A model generated the notes under the pieces. The model was not told the DNA's origin. It did not search any database and worked only from the letters and a program-made list of their open reading frames with translations. From Phaseolus vulgaris (taxonomy: Eukaryota > Streptophyta > Magnoliopsida > Fabales > Fabaceae), in the NCBI RefSeq assembly GCF_000499845.2, contig NC_023753.2, positions 4,858,791 to 4,922,790 of the forward strand: a stretch of DNA of 64,000 bases. The letters run 5' to 3'. Both the position numbers and the translations under genes were made by a program. Positions within the stretch are counted from its first letter, which is position 1. Every line of letters begins with the position of its first letter. Of this stretch, positions 60,601-64,000 are shown in pieces.

Positions 60601-62360
60601 GAGACAACAGTAGCGAGTAGCGAACAGTGGGCAGACAAACAGAGGATGAACAGTACCGCAATGAACAGTTTGAACAATAAACAACAAAGCGTGTATGATA
60701 AGTGTAGGAGCAGACAGTGTCAGAAATTTGATCTGAAGAGAAGACGGCACAGCAGAATCAAATTCACTCTGATACCATATTGAAGACTAAAGATTTTAGA
60801 AAAAAATGCTTTACTTAGGAAGTACCCAACAACCTCACTACATATAATAGATTCAAAGAGAGATTATATTTAAGAACAATAAAAATAAATTCAACATCTA
60901 AGAATAATGATAAGTCACTAACTAATCAACTTTCTTAGACATTAATTCCCAAGAAACCATAATGATATTAACGTTTCCAAATGCAGACATATAATATAAT
61001 TGTACAATAAATCCCTCAAAGCTACTTCTAGAAGACTTCTAACAGCTGGTGTTTAGGCCCTTTTAACTGCTTTTAGAAGTTACTTATGCATTTTCATTGT
61101 AAAAAAAATCAATAACTGCTTTTAGTCTTATTGTACAATAAATCCCTCAAAGCTACTTCTAGAAGACTTCTAACAGCTGGTGCTTTAGGCCCTTTTAACT
61201 GCTTTTAGAAGTTACTTGTGCATTTTCATTGTAAAAAAAGTCAATAACTGCTTTTAGTCTTTATGCTTGAATAGAGAAAGATAAATGAAAAACAAGAAAA
61301 CTAATTTTGAGTAAACACAGTAACCTAATTAATAACTACAGCAAAGATGATATTTTGTCGGGAGCCAGTAGTATATAACTAGTGAGTAGAGGAATAAAAT
61401 GATAACCTGACTCAAAACAGTGAGAATTAATGAATCACCAATTGCAAACCACTCATCACTAATGCCAAATTTCCGGTTTAGTCCAGTAACAAGGAAAACC
61501 TGACAATAAAAACATAAAGATGTTTAGAACAGTCATCTCAAAATATATAAACTTAACTGAACTATAGAATTAACCTGAGTCATCCCAAGAGCTGAACCTA
61601 AAAGGGTAGTTGCAAGAAATATTTTCCGTAAAGGGACATTCTTCAGAAATCCATTATAAAGACCAACACCAACCAAAGACGCAACTGAGGTAACAAGCTT
61701 GACACGTCCCAAAAACTCCGGGGTGAAACCAAGAGAATTTGTGCTGAAATGGATAAGAAATACGACGAGGTGATAAGAGAAAACCAAGAGCACAGGAAAC
61801 TCTTCACAGATAAAAAAAAAATAATGATCATATTTACAGTGAACATACGTAAAGTAGAACATGGCAGAGTCAGACTGCGGAGTTGCTTGCCACAAGAAAA
61901 TAAACAAAGTGGGAAGAAAAACACTACGCTGTCGCACAGAACCCCACAGCTGAATAATGCTCTGTTTTGAACTTTCCCAAAACTCTGTCCCGGAAAAAAG
62001 AAGAGTCCACCCTGTAGTTGCACCGGGCATTGGTTGTTCTTTTACAAGAATGGCAACTACAGATGTTATCAACGGAAGAAATGATGTCACACCAAAAACA
62101 AACCTGCAATAGCATATAATTATTGGAGTTTATACGAACATTAAAAAGATAAAAAAGAAATACTGCTATCAGAAATCAGAAGTATCTTGGTTCACACACT
62201 AGTTTCGGTACCTTACTCCATATCTATCCAGCAAAGATCCACTGAAATACGAGCTCACAATTCCACCAAAGGCCGAAGAACCCCAACATAAAGACTGAAG
62301 AGATCCCGAGGTGCTTTGTGACTCACCACGTGCCCTCTCCACAACCATTGAATCTACAAC
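57626..62360 (-). CDS. FBT1: Folate-biopterin transporter, plastid FBT1-like, 3' part (five exons)
   Basis: Five exons on the minus strand: 62212-62360, 61849-62103, 61575-61743, 61407-61499 and 57626-57925, all with GT-AG borders and consistent phase, giving 321 codons; earlier exons lie beyond the window. Key pieces are [99 protein letters not shown] and [20 protein letters not shown]. They match BT1-family transporters and, from memory, Arabidopsis At2g32040 (FBT1, chloroplast envelope) almost block for block, including the acidic tail (DDDSDIEMK). The family moves folates across membranes with about twelve helices of the major facilitator type. The last intron is 3,481 bp and full of retroelement remains. 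Confidence 0.92.
58550..60440 (+). repeat. Cluster of decayed LTR retroelement pieces in the FBT1 intron
   Basis: Related LTR-like copies occur at about 58550-58720, 58824-59149, 59945-60255 and 60256-60420, sharing TTAGTTAGTTA, GTCAAAGAAATAC and AACTG(T)AAACAGTTTAGG themes. A polypurine tract AGGGGGGGAG precedes the copy at 58824, and a worn primer site GGTATTAGAGC follows it at 59150. The roughly 800 bp between the second and third copies has no intact frame. This looks like a non-autonomous element with nested or tandem LTRs, on the strand opposite to the gene. Confidence 0.65.
60500..60990 (-). repeat. Second LTR retroelement fragment in the FBT1 intron
   Basis: On the minus strand TGGTATCAGAGTGAAT (60764-60779) looks like a tRNA-Met primer binding site just after an LTR end (ACTTCAATA-type, at 60780 and up). 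The sequence 60780-60990 would be the LTR and 60500-60763 part of the interior. Type is probably copia-like; the other LTR is absent. Confidence 0.45.
60999..61261 (+). repeat. Recent 131-bp tandem duplication
   Basis: Copies at 60999-61129 and 61130-61261 both begin ATTGTACAATAAATCCCTCA and end with TAACTGCTTTTAGTCTT. By eye they differ at two or three positions plus one inserted base, so the duplication is young. It lies within the last FBT1 intron. Confidence 0.9.
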
Positions 62361-64000
62361 CTAAAGCACAGATCAGTGTCTAACATAGTTCTCTGAACCA
62401 TTTCTATCTATAGATGACAGAAAACTACAGGCATAATGTCAGAGGCTTATAAAATTCAAAACATAAAACAAGGTGAGTTTGCATCAGTACACTGAGAACT
62501 GGTGATGGAAAGGCAAAGCTGCAAAAGGACTAAAATATATATAGCAGTAAGGTATCAATTTAATACCTTAGTGCAATATGAATACCTAAATACCAGATGA
62601 TAGAAGGAGTGTGACTAATTAAAATAAAAATATAATCAATTATAAACTAATCAAATCACAAAATGAGGTGATTGCATGCATGCATAAATTTATAAAAAAA
62701 TCGTTATTAATGAAGAGAACAAGTAGACAGTTGTCCCTATTTATCCAAAATGTTCCTTGTTCATAAAAAGGAAATAATAAACCAATAAAATTTCATTTGT
62801 AAAGGTTAAACAGAAAAAAAAAAAATATATATATATATATATATATTTCTGAAAATATTTATTTTGTTTTCACTCTCTACTTTCCTTATTTTACTCCACC
62901 ATGAAAGATTCTTTCATGGATGATGGACGCCCAATAGTTTAGAGGGTGTGTGTAAGGGAAATAAATTTGGAATAGGGAACTAATTTAAATGTATTGAAAT
63001 CTATAAATAGGGGAAGCTAGAAGTTGTAGAAGAGAGGAGGTGCCCTCGAATCACCTTGTTGAATTCTTCCTGGTCATACTGACCCGCATACTCCATAATA
63101 TTCCCAGGGTACATTTCCCGAGTTGTTTGTTCAATTCTTCATGTTTGTTTTATTTTAAACTACTTTAGTGTATCAATTGGTATCGGAACCTTCCACCAAA
63201 TCTCTCAAACTACAAACAAGGGGCATGGATGGTGATGTTGGCATTGCAGTGTTCGTCCAGGACTAGTCAAAGGGCTAGTGCAGAGCCAGCACATATGGGA
63301 GCAGGGCTGCGAAGTGTGGTGGGATGTTAGAACCTACTGCAGGTATGGTACTTAGGTTTCACATTGGAAGGATGGAATTCACTGAGGTTTATAAGGCCCA
63401 GGAATCTCCAACCATAACGATTAGCTTTTGTTTTGTGATTCTCCCATGTTATCATATCACCATATCACTATGCACTAGCCCTTCGCCTGGTCCTGAGCAA
63501 ACACTACAATGCTCATATCACCAGTGCCTTGGTAGTTAAGTGACGTGGAACGTCCAATCCAAGGCTAAGAAAAAAATTAATATTCCTTTGATAGTAAATA
63601 TCAAAGTTGGCAAGAATTCTGGAAAGAGAATTTTGGATGAAATTTTTTAATTTCTGGTTCTTTGTACTCGTGTAAGATTCACTACTGGATAGAGATCAGA
63701 TAACTGAATTTTGATAACAGGATTTTTATGTATTACAGAATTTTGGCATAAATTGATAGCATAAACATTGTTATAATAAGTAAACCATCAAGTAAAAGGG
63801 ATATTCCACCAATCATTTACACTCATAAAATAGATAACATCTAATTAAAAGGAAAGAATATTTATAAAAAAATCTCCCATTCATTTGCAACAAGATATAT
63901 GCACTGGTACATGAAGATAACAAGTATAAAAAAAAAAGCAGATAGGAAGTACACGTACACCAGCATAATTAAAGAATAATGATAATACATACATCACCTT
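62361..64000. other. FBT1 upstream intron sequence
   Basis: No further FBT1 exon is recognisable. It contains an (AT)n run at 62825-62846 and an LTR-like segment. The final bases, AAGGTGATG on the minus strand at 63992-64000, could be an exon donor, but this cannot be judged at the edge. Confidence 0.5.
62902..63175 (+). repeat. Probable LTR with primer site
   Basis: A 274-bp segment starting TGAAAGATTC and ending GTGTATCA, with a TATA box (CTATAAATAGGGG at 63001) about two fifths in. Just after it, ATTGGTATCGGAACC (63176-63190) resembles a tRNA-Met primer binding site. No second LTR is seen in the window. Confidence 0.5.

Noticed and set aside
61749..62115. Several ORFs around the FBT1 exons, including those that run through intron sequence
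   Set aside because: They are other frames or unspliced extensions of the FBT1 exons; splice sites and family alignment define the real borders.
1..64000. CRISPR arrays, bacterial operons, rRNA genes or an organelle insertion
   Set aside because: No regularly spaced identical repeats, no rRNA or plastid gene sequence recognised; gene structure is that of a plant nucleus.

Overview
This looks like nuclear DNA from a flowering plant, most likely a papilionoid legume of the Phaseoleae (bean, cowpea or soybean relatives). It is very AT-rich and gene-poor, its genes have introns, and its repeats are typical plant ones. The legume assignment rests on my recollection of legume repeats such as the TRIM retroelement seen here, so it is an inference.

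I support six protein-coding genes plus one intact duplicated gene with a broken partner. From left to right they are: the 5' part of a PPR RNA-editing factor resembling MEF11/LOI1 (1-1244, minus, cut by the window edge); an OVATE family repressor (8688-9230, minus); a two-exon seed-maturation LEA protein of the D-34/SMP class (14794-15666, minus) with ABRE-like promoter motifs; an HSP20-like alpha-crystallin-domain gene (21034-21630, minus) with a dead inverted copy (18029-18437, plus); a three-exon membrane protein of unknown function (34987-36371, minus); a DUF1677 protein (46988-47359, minus); and the last five exons of a plastid folate-biopterin transporter resembling FBT1 (57626-62360, minus, 5' end beyond the window). 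They do not form an operon or obvious pathway.

The rest is intergenic DNA rich in small non-autonomous elements, several of which I could delimit to the base: a Tourist-like PIF/Harbinger MITE with TAA target duplication (5250-6014); a Mutator-type MITE with a 9-bp duplication (16857-17289), for which the inverted duplicate gives the empty site; a TRIM retrotransposon (32891-33236), a solo LTR of the same family with 5-bp duplication (39379-39497) and a decayed relative (about 40830-41175); and a fold-back CACTA element with ATA duplication (49599-50001). There are also a degenerate LINE RNase H fragment (24190-24690), LTR debris inside the 3.5-kb FBT1 intron, a 131-bp tandem duplication, a roughly 730-bp decayed GTCAAGTT-type minisatellite and several microsatellites.

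The most interesting locus is 16825-22420: a 1.2-kb inverted duplication carrying an intact HSP20-like gene and a convergent pseudogene, with a later transposon insertion in one arm. This layout could produce double-stranded RNA against the intact gene. I found no sign of a wholly new molecular system.
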